Positions 19,888 to 28,908 of a stretch of DNA of 64,000 bases are shown piece by piece. The notes under the pieces were generated by a model that was not told where the DNA came from, did not search any database, and saw only the letters and a list, made by a program, of their open reading frames with translations. The stretch is from assembly GCA_963722495.1 (NCBI GenBank), contig CAVRND010000008.1, positions 186,001 through 250,000 of the forward strand. The letters run 5' to 3'. Positions within the stretch are counted from its first letter, which is position 1; each line of letters opens with the position of its first letter. Position numbers and translations under genes: made by a program. The DNA comes from Hyphomicrobium_A sp963722495 (GTDB taxonomy: Bacteria; Pseudomonadota; Alphaproteobacteria; Rhizobiales; Hyphomicrobiaceae).

Positions 19888-20673
19888 TCAGGCGGCTCCG
19901 GCGCGGCGCTCCTGCATCGGCATCATCATGTCGAAGTCGACCTGCGGCAGCATCTGGAAGCCCGGCCTGGCGAACAGGTAGCCCTGCATCAGCGAGATGC
20001 CGAGCTTGTGCAGCACGAGCGCCTCGCGCGGCTGCTCGACGCCCTCGGCGATGATGGCGATGCCGAGCAGCGTGCCCACCGCCGCCATGGCGCCGACGAT
20101 GGTCTGGCGCGCGCGGTCGGTGTCGATGTTGCGGATCAACGCCATGTCGAGCTTGACGATGTCCGGTTGGTAGTCGGCCAGCAGATTGAGCCCGGCGTAT
20201 CCGGCGCCGAAGTCGTCGATCGCCGTCTTGAAGCCTTCCTGGCGGTAAGTGGCGAATATCTGCTTCAGGTATTCGGCGTCATGAATGCGCTCATCCTCGG
20301 TCGTCTCGAAGATGATGTTCTCGACCGGAAAGCCGGTGCGATGCGCGGCTTCCAACGTTGTGCGCAGGCAGCGGCTCGGCTCGTACACGGCGTTGGGCAT
20401 GAAGTTGATCGACAGCTTTTCGCGCATGCCGAGCGCTGCCGCCATCTCCACCGCGCGCACGCGGCAGCGTTGGTCGAAGGCGTAGCGGTTCTCGTCGTTG
20501 ACGCGGGCGAGAATATCTCCGGCGGATGCGCCGTCGGTACCGCGGACTAGGGCCTCGTAGGCGAAGACGGTGCGCTCGTTGACGTCGACGATCGGCTGGA
20601 AGGCCATGGTGATGTCGAAGTCGAGATGGGATTGGGTACAGCCTTGGCAGCCGAGCTCGTGCGTCGAGGTCAT
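19888..20673 (-). CDS. EAL-domain protein, putative c-di-GMP phosphodiesterase
   Basis: 261 residues, EAL domain only, no sensor or membrane part. Key residues are present: YEALVRG (EAL motif), NFMPN, ETTEDE, DDFGAGYAGLNLL, DIVKLD and EGVE, matching a catalytically competent enzyme that linearises c-di-GMP. The N-terminus HELGCQGCTQSHLDFD has a CxGC motif that might bind a metal or sense redox; this is inference. Start 20673 is set by GGAGAAG six bases upstream. Stand-alone gene. Confidence 0.92.
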   Translation of the reverse strand: MTSTHELGCQGCTQSHLDFDITMAFQPIVDVNERTVFAYEALVRGTDGASAGDILARVNDENRYAFDQRCRVRAVEMAAALGMREKLSINFMPNAVYEPSRCLRTTLEAAHRTGFPVENIIFETTEDERIHDAEYLKQIFATYRQEGFKTAIDDFGAGYAGLNLLADYQPDIVKLDMALIRNIDTDRARQTIVGAMAAVGTLLGIAIIAEGVEQPREALVLHKLGISLMQGYLFARPGFQMLPQVDFDMMMPMQERRAGAA

Positions 20674-20771
20674 GCGCTTCTCCGTTTGCGGAGAATTTTA
20701 GCTGCAAATCCTTACCGGTCGGTGATCCGGTGTAGGATTTTGAGCATATGCGCCTGCAACCCTGCCGGCTT

Positions 20772-21350
20772 TTACTGGGGGCGAAGCAGGGCGCGGATCT
20801 CGATATCGACCGTGTCGCCGACGAGGAGTGCGTAAGCCGTCATCTTGAAGTCGTTGCGGTTGATGCGCGTCTTGGCGCGAAACTCGCGCGCTCCGCCGGC
20901 CCCCGGCGGCTGCAGGGTCGCCTGCAGCACGATGGGCCGCGTGACGCCTTTCACCGTGATGTCGCCGATGATCTCGGCGGAGGTGGCCGTTTTCGGCCGG
21001 ACGCTGCGGCTCTTGAACAGCATCTGCGGGTAGACGGCGACATCGAAGAAGTCGGCGCCGCGCAATTCGCCCTGGGCCATGGAGACGGGCGCGCGCAGTG
21101 TTCGCGTGTCGATGACGGCCTGCACCGTCGTATTTTGCTGCGCTGCGTCGTCGATCGAGGCGCTGCCCGACATACTTGTGAAACGGGCGACGCCGCTCGA
21201 CAGGGTCATGCTGTAGGAGAAGAGAACTTCGGAGTGCTTGCTGTCGATGACATAGGGCACGCCCTGCGCATGTCCCGCGCCGGCCAGTCCGCACAGCGTC
21301 AGTGTAACGAGGGCCAACCGCGCAAAGGCGAGCGTGCTTATCCCCTGCAT
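20772..21350 (-). CDS. YceI family periplasmic lipid-binding protein
   Basis: 192 residues, signal peptide ending GAGHAQ. The YceI lipocalin-like barrel is recognisable by YVIDSKHSEVLFSYSMTLSSGVARF, ADFFDVAVYPQMLFKSRSV, ITVKGVTRPIVLQATL and FRAKTRINRNDFKM. Such proteins bind isoprenoids or amphiphiles in the periplasm; the ligand is unknown here. Divergent from the next gene, with a 167-base shared upstream region. Confidence 0.92.
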   Translation of the reverse strand: MQGISTLAFARLALVTLTLCGLAGAGHAQGVPYVIDSKHSEVLFSYSMTLSSGVARFTSMSGSASIDDAAQQNTTVQAVIDTRTLRAPVSMAQGELRGADFFDVAVYPQMLFKSRSVRPKTATSAEIIGDITVKGVTRPIVLQATLQPPGAGGAREFRAKTRINRNDFKMTAYALLVGDTVDIEIRALLRPQ

Positions 21351-21517
21351 CGTGCACCCCTATGTTGGACGGACCGCAAATCAAAGGCCGGATCCTGTAG
21401 CATGGGCGTGGCCGTGGTGACACAGCCGCCGAATTAATGATATGCGGACCTTGAGCGGCCACGGACGCGCCTAATATTTGAGGTCAAAATCCTCAAGTGA
21501 TTTGTCGGAGGACAACG

Positions 21518-21850
21518 ATGCGATTTGCGCCGACCCCCACTGCCGCGCTGCTGGCTTTCTTCGTGCTGGCGACGCCCGCGTTGGCGTTCGATGTGCAAAA
21601 CGGCGGCGGCCAGGCCGGCGGCTCGGCCAACTTGGCTCCGGAGGCGTCCGCCGTCCCCGGCGTCAGCATCGACCAGGATCTGCGCTCCCAGCTTGGCCTC
21701 GCCGACGATCGCAAGGACGCGGCCGTCAAATCCGGGCTGCAATTCGGCGGCGGTGTCTTTTCGGGCGGCGCCAGCTCCATGAACCCGACCTCGATGGGCT
21801 ACGACGAGAGCCCCTGGGTGGCCCCGCGGCAGAAGCCCGGCGCCAACTAA
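21518..21850 (+). CDS. Small secreted hypothetical protein
   Basis: 110 residues. ATG 21518 is preceded by GGAGGACAAC, which fixes the start. Signal peptide TAALLAFFVLATPALA; the mature part is Gly/Ser-rich (FDVQNGGGQAGGSANLAPE, QFGGGVFSGGASSM) and ends WVAPRQKPGAN. No family recognised; probably periplasmic. Confidence 0.65.
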   Translation: MRFAPTPTAALLAFFVLATPALAFDVQNGGGQAGGSANLAPEASAVPGVSIDQDLRSQLGLADDRKDAAVKSGLQFGGGVFSGGASSMNPTSMGYDESPWVAPRQKPGAN

Positions 21851-21930
21851 GCATTCCGTCCGTCTAATCGCTAGCGCCGGGCGCCGACCCGGTCATATAT
21901 CGCTGCGTCGTAACGACGGAGCGCACGCGC

Positions 21931-23421
21931 ATGGCTGCCACCGAAGTCTGGAGCGGGGACTACCTCTGGCGGCAGCTCGAGAACGCCCTGCTCAATCCCA
22001 TCCGCGCATTTCGGCCCCGCTATCTGCCGCTGCTGATGGTCTACTTCGCCTACGGCGCGCTGGGCCTCATCGCCGTGGCGGAAAGCTTCTGGGTCAAGAA
22101 GGCACTCACCCTCAGTCCCGCCGAGCTTGCAGCGCTCGCCGTGTGGACGACCCTGCCGTGGACCGTGAAGATGGTGTTCGGCGAGCTGGTCGACAGCGTA
22201 CCGATCCTCGGCTCGCAGCGTCGCGTCTATGTGTTCATAGGGGCCGGGTTCATCGCTGCGGGCCTGTTGCTGCTTGCAGGCGCTGCGGGCAGCTGGCTGA
22301 CCTTTGCGAGCCCCGAGAATCTCTATCGCCTCGGCGCGCTGGCGACCGTGCTCGGCGTGGTCATCCAGGATGTCGTCGCCGACGCCATGAGTACGGAGGT
22401 CGTCGAGCGCGAGAATCCGGACGGCACTCCCCGCCCCAAAGACGAGGTCGACCGTGAGCTTGGCATGGTGCAGGTGCTGGGGCGGCTGGCGCTGTCGCTG
22501 GGCATGTTCGTCGTCGCCGGCCTCGCCGGTTGGATCGCGAGCATCTACGCCTACGAGACGGTGTTCCTCGCCGGGCTGATCATTCCGCTGATATCGGTGA
22601 GCGGCGCGCTGCTGATCACCTTGAAGCCGGTCGAGCGAAGTGCGATCGACTGGCGCATTCTCGGCGGCGGCATCGCCTACGGCGCCTTCGTGCTGGCGCT
22701 GGCCGGCGCCCAAGTGCCATACAACCAGGAGATCGTCTTCGTCGTCTCGATGGTCGTCGTCTGCGCCATGTTGTGGCGCGTGGTCGGCGATCTCAATGCA
22801 ATGACGAAGCAGACGATCTTCTTCGCCGCGCTGATCATCTTCATCTATCGCGCAATGCCGCTCGCCGGGCAGGGCTACACCTGGTTCGTCATCGACGTGC
22901 TCGGCTTCGACGAAGCCTTCCAGGGCGTGCTGGCGCAGATCGGCGCGGGTCTCGCATTGCTCGGCATGTGGCTGTTCTCCGATGCCATCACGCGACGGCC
23001 GGTGGCGCAGGTGCTGCTGTGGCTGACAGTGATCACGACGGTGCTGTCGCTACCAGCGTTCGGCCTCACGCTGGGACTTGCCAACTGGACCGAGCAGATG
23101 TTCGGCTTCGGCGCCCGCACCATCGCCATCATCGATACCGCGACGACGTCGCCCTTCGCGCAGCTCAGCATGATCCCGCTCCTCACGCTGTGCGCCATCT
23201 ATGCTCCGGCCGGTCACCGCGCCACGTGGTTCGCGCTGATGGCTTCGCTGATGAACCTGGCACTGGTCGCCGGCGCGCTGCAGACCAAGTACTTGAACGA
23301 GATCTTCGTGGTCGGCCGCGGCGACTATGAAAACCTGCCGTATATTGTCGGTATCTGCCTCGTTCTCGGGTTTGTCATGCCTTTGGCGGCGATATTCGCC
23401 TTCGGCCGGCGCCTGCAATGA
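21931..23421 (+). CDS. FBT/MFS-like membrane transporter
   Basis: 496 residues with about 12 hydrophobic helices. The segment VWTTLPWTVKMVFGELVDSVPI and the acidic motif VIQDVVADAMSTEVVE in the intracellular loop resemble the folate-biopterin transporter branch of the major facilitator superfamily. The substrate is not known for most bacterial members, so pterin transport is a possibility only, although it would be interesting in an organism making H4MPT. No operon partner; the next gene starts 69 bases downstream. Confidence 0.75.
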   Translation: MAATEVWSGDYLWRQLENALLNPIRAFRPRYLPLLMVYFAYGALGLIAVAESFWVKKALTLSPAELAALAVWTTLPWTVKMVFGELVDSVPILGSQRRVYVFIGAGFIAAGLLLLAGAAGSWLTFASPENLYRLGALATVLGVVIQDVVADAMSTEVVERENPDGTPRPKDEVDRELGMVQVLGRLALSLGMFVVAGLAGWIASIYAYETVFLAGLIIPLISVSGALLITLKPVERSAIDWRILGGGIAYGAFVLALAGAQVPYNQEIVFVVSMVVVCAMLWRVVGDLNAMTKQTIFFAALIIFIYRAMPLAGQGYTWFVIDVLGFDEAFQGVLAQIGAGLALLGMWLFSDAITRRPVAQVLLWLTVITTVLSLPAFGLTLGLANWTEQMFGFGARTIAIIDTATTSPFAQLSMIPLLTLCAIYAPAGHRATWFALMASLMNLALVAGALQTKYLNEIFVVGRGDYENLPYIVGICLVLGFVMPLAAIFAFGRRLQ

Positions 23422-23490
23422 TCCGCGTCAATGTCCTGGTGATGTTTGCCGCCGACACTCGCCGCTCGCAATCAACGGGAGATGACCGCC

Positions 23491-23949
23491 ATGAAGCCGA
23501 CGACGACGTGGATACTGATCGCCGACGGCGCGCACGCGCGGCTGTTCTCCAACAGCGGCCCGGGCAAGGGCATCGAGGCGGTGCAGGGCGGCGTCATCAA
23601 CGGCGACCATCGTCCCGACCATGAGCTGGTACGCGACGGGCTCGGCCGCTCGTTCGAGTCGTCGGGCTCGGCCGGCGACATGCGCCACGCTATCGAGCCC
23701 CGCACCGATCCGCATCGTGAGCTGAAGCGCACTTTCGCCCACGAGCTGGCCGACATGCTGGACCAGCGTCTCACCGAAAAGGCGTACGACCGACTGGTGA
23801 TTGTGGCACCGCCGAAGGCGCTGGGCGACCTGCGCGCTGCGCTGTCGGCGCACGTGAAGCCGCTGGTCTATGCCGAACTCAACAAGGACCTGGTCAAGAC
23901 GCCGACGGCCGAGCTGCCCAGCCACCTAGGCGCCGTCATGCCGCTCTAA
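23491..23949 (+). CDS. Host attachment family protein
   Basis: 152 residues: TTWILIADGAHARLFSNSGPGKGIEAV, then RDGLGRSFESSGSAGDMRHAIEPR and YDRLVIVAPPKALGDLRAAL, the pattern of the PF10116 family named after a protein required for attachment to host cells. The fold resembles release-factor domains, and the function in free-living bacteria is unclear. ATG 23491 is used because GGGAGATG lies just upstream. Confidence 0.88.
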   Translation: MKPTTTWILIADGAHARLFSNSGPGKGIEAVQGGVINGDHRPDHELVRDGLGRSFESSGSAGDMRHAIEPRTDPHRELKRTFAHELADMLDQRLTEKAYDRLVIVAPPKALGDLRAALSAHVKPLVYAELNKDLVKTPTAELPSHLGAVMPL

Positions 23950-23976
23950 CCACCCGCGGAGGTTCCTACCCTTTAA

Positions 23977-24100
23977 CCTCTCCCCAATGGGGAGAGGTCG
24001 GCGCGGAATGCGCAGCATTGAGCGCTGGGTGAGGGGGCGATTGATCTCGGGCGTGTATCCCTCCCATGCGGAGCGTGGCTTGCCATAACGGGGAGAGGGT
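23977..24100. repeat. Intergenic palindromic repeat of Rhizobiales type
   Basis: Starts with the palindrome CCTCTCCCC-AAT-GGGGAGAGG (23977-23997), contains GGTGAGGGGGC, and ends with GGGGAGAGGG near 24090-24099, an inverted copy of the left end. The segment ATGCGGAGCGTGGCTTGCC (24066-24084) resembles a segment of the 27972-28148 element. No coding potential. Confidence 0.65.
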
Positions 24101-24138
24101 ACCTTGTTGACGCCATTGGCTAGCGTTCGACTTCGACT

Positions 24139-24561
24139 GTGGCGCGTTGGCTCTTGAGCGGCGGTAACTTCGCCGCTAACGTCGCGGCCATGGTGTGGGG
24201 AGTTCAGCGTAAGCATCGACGCATTGCCGCGGCCTTGGCGCTGCTCGGCGTGGCGTTCTATGCGCTGCTGCTTCCCGGACATCTCACCTCGCAGTTCAAC
24301 GCGCAGCTCTACAAGGCCGACGTCGGCATGTTCGCCGACGCGATGTGCCTTTCCGGCGAGCATGGGTCCAAGCCCATGCCGGCCACGAGCTGCCCGATCT
24401 GCAAGGGCACCGCCGCCTTCCAGCTGGCGATGACGCCGCCGGAGCTGGCGACGCTCCCGGTCATGCCGCACGCCGCGCCCGTCCTCGCCTCGATGCAGGA
24501 CGACGTGGCCGGCGTCCCCATCCCGGCGCCACGCAGCCGCGGACCACCTCTCCACGCCTGA
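24139..24561 (+). CDS. DUF2946 family protein
   Basis: 140 residues from 24139; MVWGVQRKHRR at 24190 is an alternative start. One hydrophobic segment RIAAALALLGVAFYALLLPG acts as signal or anchor. The conserved CPICKG lies in a Cys/Met/His-bearing region, and the C-terminus SRGPP is typical of DUF2946. Members usually neighbour copper-related TonB receptors, as here, so a periplasmic metal-associated role is likely but unproven. Confidence 0.75.
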   Translation: MARWLLSGGNFAANVAAMVWGVQRKHRRIAAALALLGVAFYALLLPGHLTSQFNAQLYKADVGMFADAMCLSGEHGSKPMPATSCPICKGTAAFQLAMTPPELATLPVMPHAAPVLASMQDDVAGVPIPAPRSRGPPLHA

Positions 24562-24692
24562 GCGTCTCCGCTTGTCGTGACGGATCGTTCGCGATCCGCG
24601 TACGCCAGCTGACGCTCCTAGCGCTTGCCTCGCCGCACGCACCGCTCCGAGCGGTGGCGTGAAAAGAAGCGTACCCGTGGAGTTATGCGTAC

Positions 24693-26925
24693 ATGTTCCG
24701 GAGTATTTGGCGCCCGCTCGCCTGCGTGGCGGCCGTTGGCCTAATCGCCCCATCTGTCGCGTTCGCCCAAGCCAAGGGCGAGGCCATGCCCCTGCCGCCC
24801 GTGATCGTCGAGCAGAGTGCCGTTCCAGCCGCGGCCAAGCCCGCCAAAAAGAAAGGCGCGGCGAAGAAATCGTCGCAACCCGCGGCACCCGTCGCCGCAG
24901 CTTCCCCGCCACCGAGCGCACCGTCGGAGCGCGTCGCAGCCGGGCCTTGCCGCGCAACGTTCGGGCAGTCTTTCGGTCCCCGACACGGCAGAGGCGCGCG
25001 CCGAGATCGACCAGACGCCGGGCGGCGTCGAGCTGGTTCCGGCGTCGGCCTACAAGTCGTCGACCCCGGCGACAACCGTCAAGGACGTGCTGGACTATGT
25101 CCCGGGCGTGTTCGTGCAGCCGAAGTGGGGTGACGACACGCGGCTGTCGATCCGCGGCTCGGGCCTGTCGCGCAATTTTCACCTGCGCGGCCTGCAGCTC
25201 TACATGGACGGCATCCCGATCAACACCGCCGACGGTTACGGCGACTTCCAGGAAATCGACCCGACCGCCTACCGCTATGTCGAGGTCTACAAGGGCGCCA
25301 ACGCGTTGCGGTTCGGCGCCAACTCGCTCGGCGGCGCCATCAACTTCGTGATGCCGACGGGCTACGATGCCGACGCGTTCGGCGCCCGCGTCGATATGGG
25401 CAGCTTCGGCTTCCACAAGCTGGCGGTGAGTTCCGGCGGCGTGTCCGGGGCGGCGGACTACTTCATCACTGGAACCTGGCAGGAGACGGACGGCTTTCGT
25501 GACCACAGCTGGGGCGAGAGCGTGCGCGGGGCGATGAACGTCGGCTATCGCCTGTCGGAGGACGCCGAGACGCGCTTCTACATCAATGGCAATTCGGTCC
25601 GTCAGCGCATACCCGGCAGCGTGACGAAGGCGAGCGCTCTGAGCTCACCCGAGACGGCGGCGGCCAGTAACGTCACATTCGACCAGCAACGCAACATCGA
25701 TACGCTGCGTATAGCCAACAAAACGGCGGTGCGCCTGGCGCCGGGAACGCTGGTCGAGTTCGGAGCCTTCGGCGTCGACCGGCATCTGATGCACCCGATC
25801 TTCCAGTGGCTGGATTACGAGTACCGGGACTATGGCGCCTTCGCGCGCCTTACCGACGACAGCCGCGTCGGAGGGTTCAAGAACCGTTTCATCGGCGGCG
25901 TGAACCTGCACAACGGCACCATCGACAACAGGCAGTACGCGAATCTTGCCGGCGCAGTGAAGGGCAACTTGCTGTCGAGCTCGACCGACGATTCAGAAAA
26001 TCTGTCGGCCTACGTGGAGAATTCGTTCTACTTCATTCCGGATGTGGCCTTCATCGCCGGCACGCAATTCCTGCACGCCACGCGCGACCGCCGCGATCTC
26101 TTCCTTTCCAATGGCGATCAGGGTGGCGCGACCGATTTCGATCTGTGGAGTCCGAAGGTCGGGTTGCTATGGGATGTGGCGCCCAACTCGCAGGTGTTCG
26201 GCAACATCTCACGCAGCGCCGAGGTGCCGAGCTTCGGCGAGAGCGTGGCCGTGCAAAAGATCCAGTTCTTCGACATCAAGCCACAGCGGGCGACCACTTA
26301 CGAGATCGGCACGCGCGGGCGCACGGCCGACTACACCTGGGATGTCTCGCTGTACCGCGCCGACATCGACGACGAGCTGATCTGCTTCACGGCCGCAGCG
26401 CAGCCCAATAACACCTGTCAGGTCGGTAACGCGGACAAGACCATCCACCAAGGTGTTGAGCTGGGCTTCGGCGCCGCCGTGCTGAGATCGATCTTTGCCC
26501 ACGGACCCAAGTCCGACGAGCTGTGGCTCAACACGGCCTATACGTTCAATGACTTCCGCTACGACAACGACGCCTTGTGGGGCAACAACGAGCTGCCCGG
26601 CGCGCCGCGGCACTACGTGCGCGCGGAGCTGCTTTATAAGCACCCGTCGGGCGTCTATGCCGGGCCGAACATCGAGTGGGTGCCGGAGGCGTACTTCGTC
26701 GACAGCGCCAACTCTTTCACGACGGCGTCGTATGCCCTTTGGGGCGCCAAGCTTGGCTTCGATGACGGCGGCCCGATCGCCGCCTACATCGAAGCTCGCA
26801 ACTTGTCGGACGAGGCTTACATTTCATCAACGGCTATTGCCGCCAATGTGAAGGGCGTGGATACGGCGCTGTTCGAGCCGGGCAATGGACGCGCCGTCTA
26901 TGGCGGCGTGCAGGTGCGTTGGTGA
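24693..26925 (+). CDS. TonB-dependent outer-membrane receptor (frameshifted near N-terminus)
   Basis: Start 24693; signal peptide to SVAFA, then a Lys/Ala/Pro linker. Near 24950 the frame shifts and the plug domain continues: TVKDVLDYVPGVFVQPKWGDDTRLSIRGSGL, GIPINTADGYGDFQEIDP and VEVYKGANALRFGANSLGGAINFV, all diagnostic of a TonB plug. The 22-strand barrel follows and ends VYGGVQVRW. About 740 residues. A DUF2946 gene precedes it and a YcnI-PCuAC gene overlaps its stop, so copper uptake is the favoured role; siderophore or lanthanophore uptake cannot be excluded. The single indel is probably a sequence error. Confidence 0.85.
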
Positions 26926-26969
26926 TGGCGGAAACGATGAAAACAAGAACAACGCTTGGGAGACTTGGA

Positions 26970-27944
26970 ATGCTCGTTGAACATCGCCGCGCGGCGCTCG
27001 CGCTTCTATGCCTTGCCGGTGTCTGCGGCACGGCGTCGGCGCACGTCAGTCTGGAAGCCAAGCAATCGAGAGTGGGTGCGGGATACAAGGCGGTTTTCGG
27101 CGTGCCGCACGGTTGCGAGGGGCAACCGACGACCGAAGTATCGATCGACATTCCGGAGGGCGTCATTGCCGTCAAGCCGATGCCGAAGGCCGGTTGGACA
27201 TTGGCGCTGCAAAAGGGGCCGTATGCGCGCAGCTACAAGTTCTACCACGGCGAGACCAAGGCCGACGGGGTCAAGCGCGTGACGTGGAGCGGCGGCTCGC
27301 TGCCGGACGAGTACTTCGATCAGTTCGTGCTCTCGACGTTCATTGCCGGCGAGCTGGAGCCGGGCGCCGACCTCTACTTCCCGGTGACGCAGAAGTGCGC
27401 AAACGGCGAGCTGCGTTGGAGCGAGGTTCCGGCCGAGGGGCAGGACGCGCACAGCCTAGAGCATCCGGCGCCGCGCCTGGTGCTCGTCGGCGATGAGGAA
27501 AAACACGACCATGGGGCGAAGGCTGCTGCTGCGAGCGGACCCATCGAGATCGACACGCCGTGGTCCCGTCCCGCGAGTGCCGGCGGCAACGGCGCGGGCT
27601 ACATGAAGATCACCAACAACGGCACCGAGGCTGACGAGCTGGTGGGCGTTTCGTCGGAGGCAGCTGGGCGCGTCGAGGTGCACGAGACGACGATCGACGA
27701 CAAGGGCGTCGCCAGTATGCACAAAGTCGACAAGGTCGAGCTCAAGTCGGGCCAGAGCGTCGAGCTGAAGCCGGCCGGCATGCACGTCATGTTCATCGGC
27801 CTCAAAGAGCCCCTGAAGGAAGGCGGCGTGCTGAAGGCGAAGCTGAAGTTCAAGAACGCCGGCGAGGTCGACGTCACCTTCGCAGTGAAGGCGTCCGGCG
27901 GCGCCGATGCCGGCGGCCACGACCACATGCACATGGACCACTGA
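26970..27944 (+). CDS. YcnI (DUF1775)-PCuAC fusion, periplasmic copper protein
   Basis: 324 residues. Start 26970 is favoured by GGGAG seven bases upstream and the signal peptide ending GTASA. An ATG at 26925 overlapping the receptor stop is the alternative and implies coupling. Domain 1 (about 25-150): HVSLEAKQ at the mature N-terminus, where the His binds Cu, plus GCEGQPTTEVSIDIPEG and VTWSGGSLPDEYFDQF, typical of YcnI. Domain 2 (about 190-300): WSRPASAGGNGAGYMKITNNG, VEVHETTIDDKGVASM and LKPAGMHVMFIGLK, the H(M)X10MX(n)HXM copper site of PCuAC. The tail HDHMHMDH is a further metal ligand cluster. Likely a periplasmic copper chaperone. Confidence 0.9.
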   Translation: MLVEHRRAALALLCLAGVCGTASAHVSLEAKQSRVGAGYKAVFGVPHGCEGQPTTEVSIDIPEGVIAVKPMPKAGWTLALQKGPYARSYKFYHGETKADGVKRVTWSGGSLPDEYFDQFVLSTFIAGELEPGADLYFPVTQKCANGELRWSEVPAEGQDAHSLEHPAPRLVLVGDEEKHDHGAKAAAASGPIEIDTPWSRPASAGGNGAGYMKITNNGTEADELVGVSSEAAGRVEVHETTIDDKGVASMHKVDKVELKSGQSVELKPAGMHVMFIGLKEPLKEGGVLKAKLKFKNAGEVDVTFAVKASGGADAGGHDHMHMDH

Positions 27945-27971
27945 CGCTTATCGAGAGCATCTCGTAGCTAA

Positions 27972-28148
27972 CCGTCATGGCCGCGCAGGCGGCCATCCAC
28001 GCCAGCTTCAGAAATTGCTTTTGCCGGAAGAAGGCGTGTCAGCGCGGCCGGCTGCCTTCACCTGCACTCACTGAAGCGCTTGTGGAGACTTGCGTGGATG
28101 GCCGCCGTCCATGCGGAGCATGGCTACGCCATGACGCGGCCATGACGG
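27972..28148. repeat. Nested inverted-repeat intergenic element
   Basis: Outer perfect arms CCGTCATGGCCGCG (27972-27985) and its reverse complement (28135-28148). Inner perfect arms GGCGGCCATCCACGC (27988-28002) and its reverse complement (28092-28106). The nested symmetry and the CATGGCCG...GGCCATCCACG wording match dispersed intergenic elements of Rhizobiales. No gene inside. Confidence 0.7.
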
Positions 28149-28173
28149 AATACTGGGTCGAACGTCCGGGATC

Positions 28174-28611
28174 TCAGCGGCAGATGAGGAGGGGGACTGA
28201 TGTGTGCGCCAGCACGCGCGTCGCCTGGCTGCCGAGGACGAACTTGGCGATGCCGCGGCGGCCGTGCGAGGCCATGACGATGAGATCGCAGCCGCGGGCC
28301 TTCGCCTCCTCGACGATAGCTTCGGCGGCATACTGATCCTTGACGTGCACCGCATCGCAGGTGACGCCGAGACCGACCGCGGCCTGCTGTACCCCGTCGA
28401 GTATTTTCTCTGCGTTGGCGGCCGTGGCCTTCTCGTACTCCTCGACGGGGAACGCCACGGCCCATTCGCCGGACACGGCGGCCGTCCACGGCTCCGTCAC
28501 GGTCACCGCCGTAACTGTCGATCCGAGCGCCTTGGCAAGCGTCAACCCTTGCTCGACGGCGCGCTGGGCGAGGTCGGAGCCGTCGGTGGCGATGAGAATG
28601 TGCGCGTACAT
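28174..28611 (-). CDS. Universal stress protein, UspA family
   Basis: 145 residues: MYAHILIATDGSDLAQRAVEQ at the N-terminus, AIVEEAKARGCDLIVMASHGRRGIAKFVLGS and TSVPLLI at the end. The GRRG...LGS(2x)ATRV segment corresponds to the G2XG9XG(S/T) ATP-binding loop. A single-domain cytoplasmic stress protein; the partner is unknown. Confidence 0.92.
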   Translation of the reverse strand: MYAHILIATDGSDLAQRAVEQGLTLAKALGSTVTAVTVTEPWTAAVSGEWAVAFPVEEYEKATAANAEKILDGVQQAAVGLGVTCDAVHVKDQYAAEAIVEEAKARGCDLIVMASHGRRGIAKFVLGSQATRVLAHTSVPLLICR

Positions 28612-28737
28612 GACCGGTCTCCCGTTGCATGGCGAGGCGCATTTCTACCGCATCGGCATGACGAAGCCATCAGGCCGCTGCGCACTCTTGCCCAATCGCG
28701 CTGGAAGCCTCACAACTTATGCCAACAAACGATCCAG

Positions 28738-28816
28738 CTAGTGTCCCGATTCCGAAGTTCGCCGGAGCTCGCGGCTAGGTATCGGGAGCGAACTTCGGAA
28801 TCATAAGGGACACTAG
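28738..28816. repeat. Palindromic MITE-like element A
   Basis: 79 bases, begins CTAGTGTCCC and ends with its reverse complement. The next 15 bases, GATTCCGAAGTTCGC, are also repeated inverted, with a four-base insertion on the right arm. The core has GAGCT...GCTAGGTATCG. The same ends and core occur in element B in opposite orientation. Intergenic, no coding potential. Confidence 0.8.
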
Positions 28817-28829
28817 AAACATGGGCTTG

Positions 28830-28904
28830 CTAGTGTGATTCAGATCGAGAAATTCGCTCGATACCTAGCAGCTCAGGTGGCGAATTTCTCGATCATCACA
28901 CTAG
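28830..28904. repeat. Palindromic MITE-like element B
   Basis: 75 bases, begins CTAGTGTGAT and ends with its reverse complement. Inner arms GATCGAGAAATTCGC are inverted repeats, with a three-base insertion on the left. The core, CGATACCTAGC...AGCTC, is the reverse complement of the core of element A. It lies 13 bases from A and just before the DUF1194 start. Confidence 0.8.
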
Positions 28905-28908
28905 GATC

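Noticed and set aside
24693..26925. TonB receptor as the lanthanophore receptor LutH
   Set aside because: Tempting because of xoxF, but it is 15-20 kb away and its direct neighbours are copper-type genes; no specific residue supports lanthanides.
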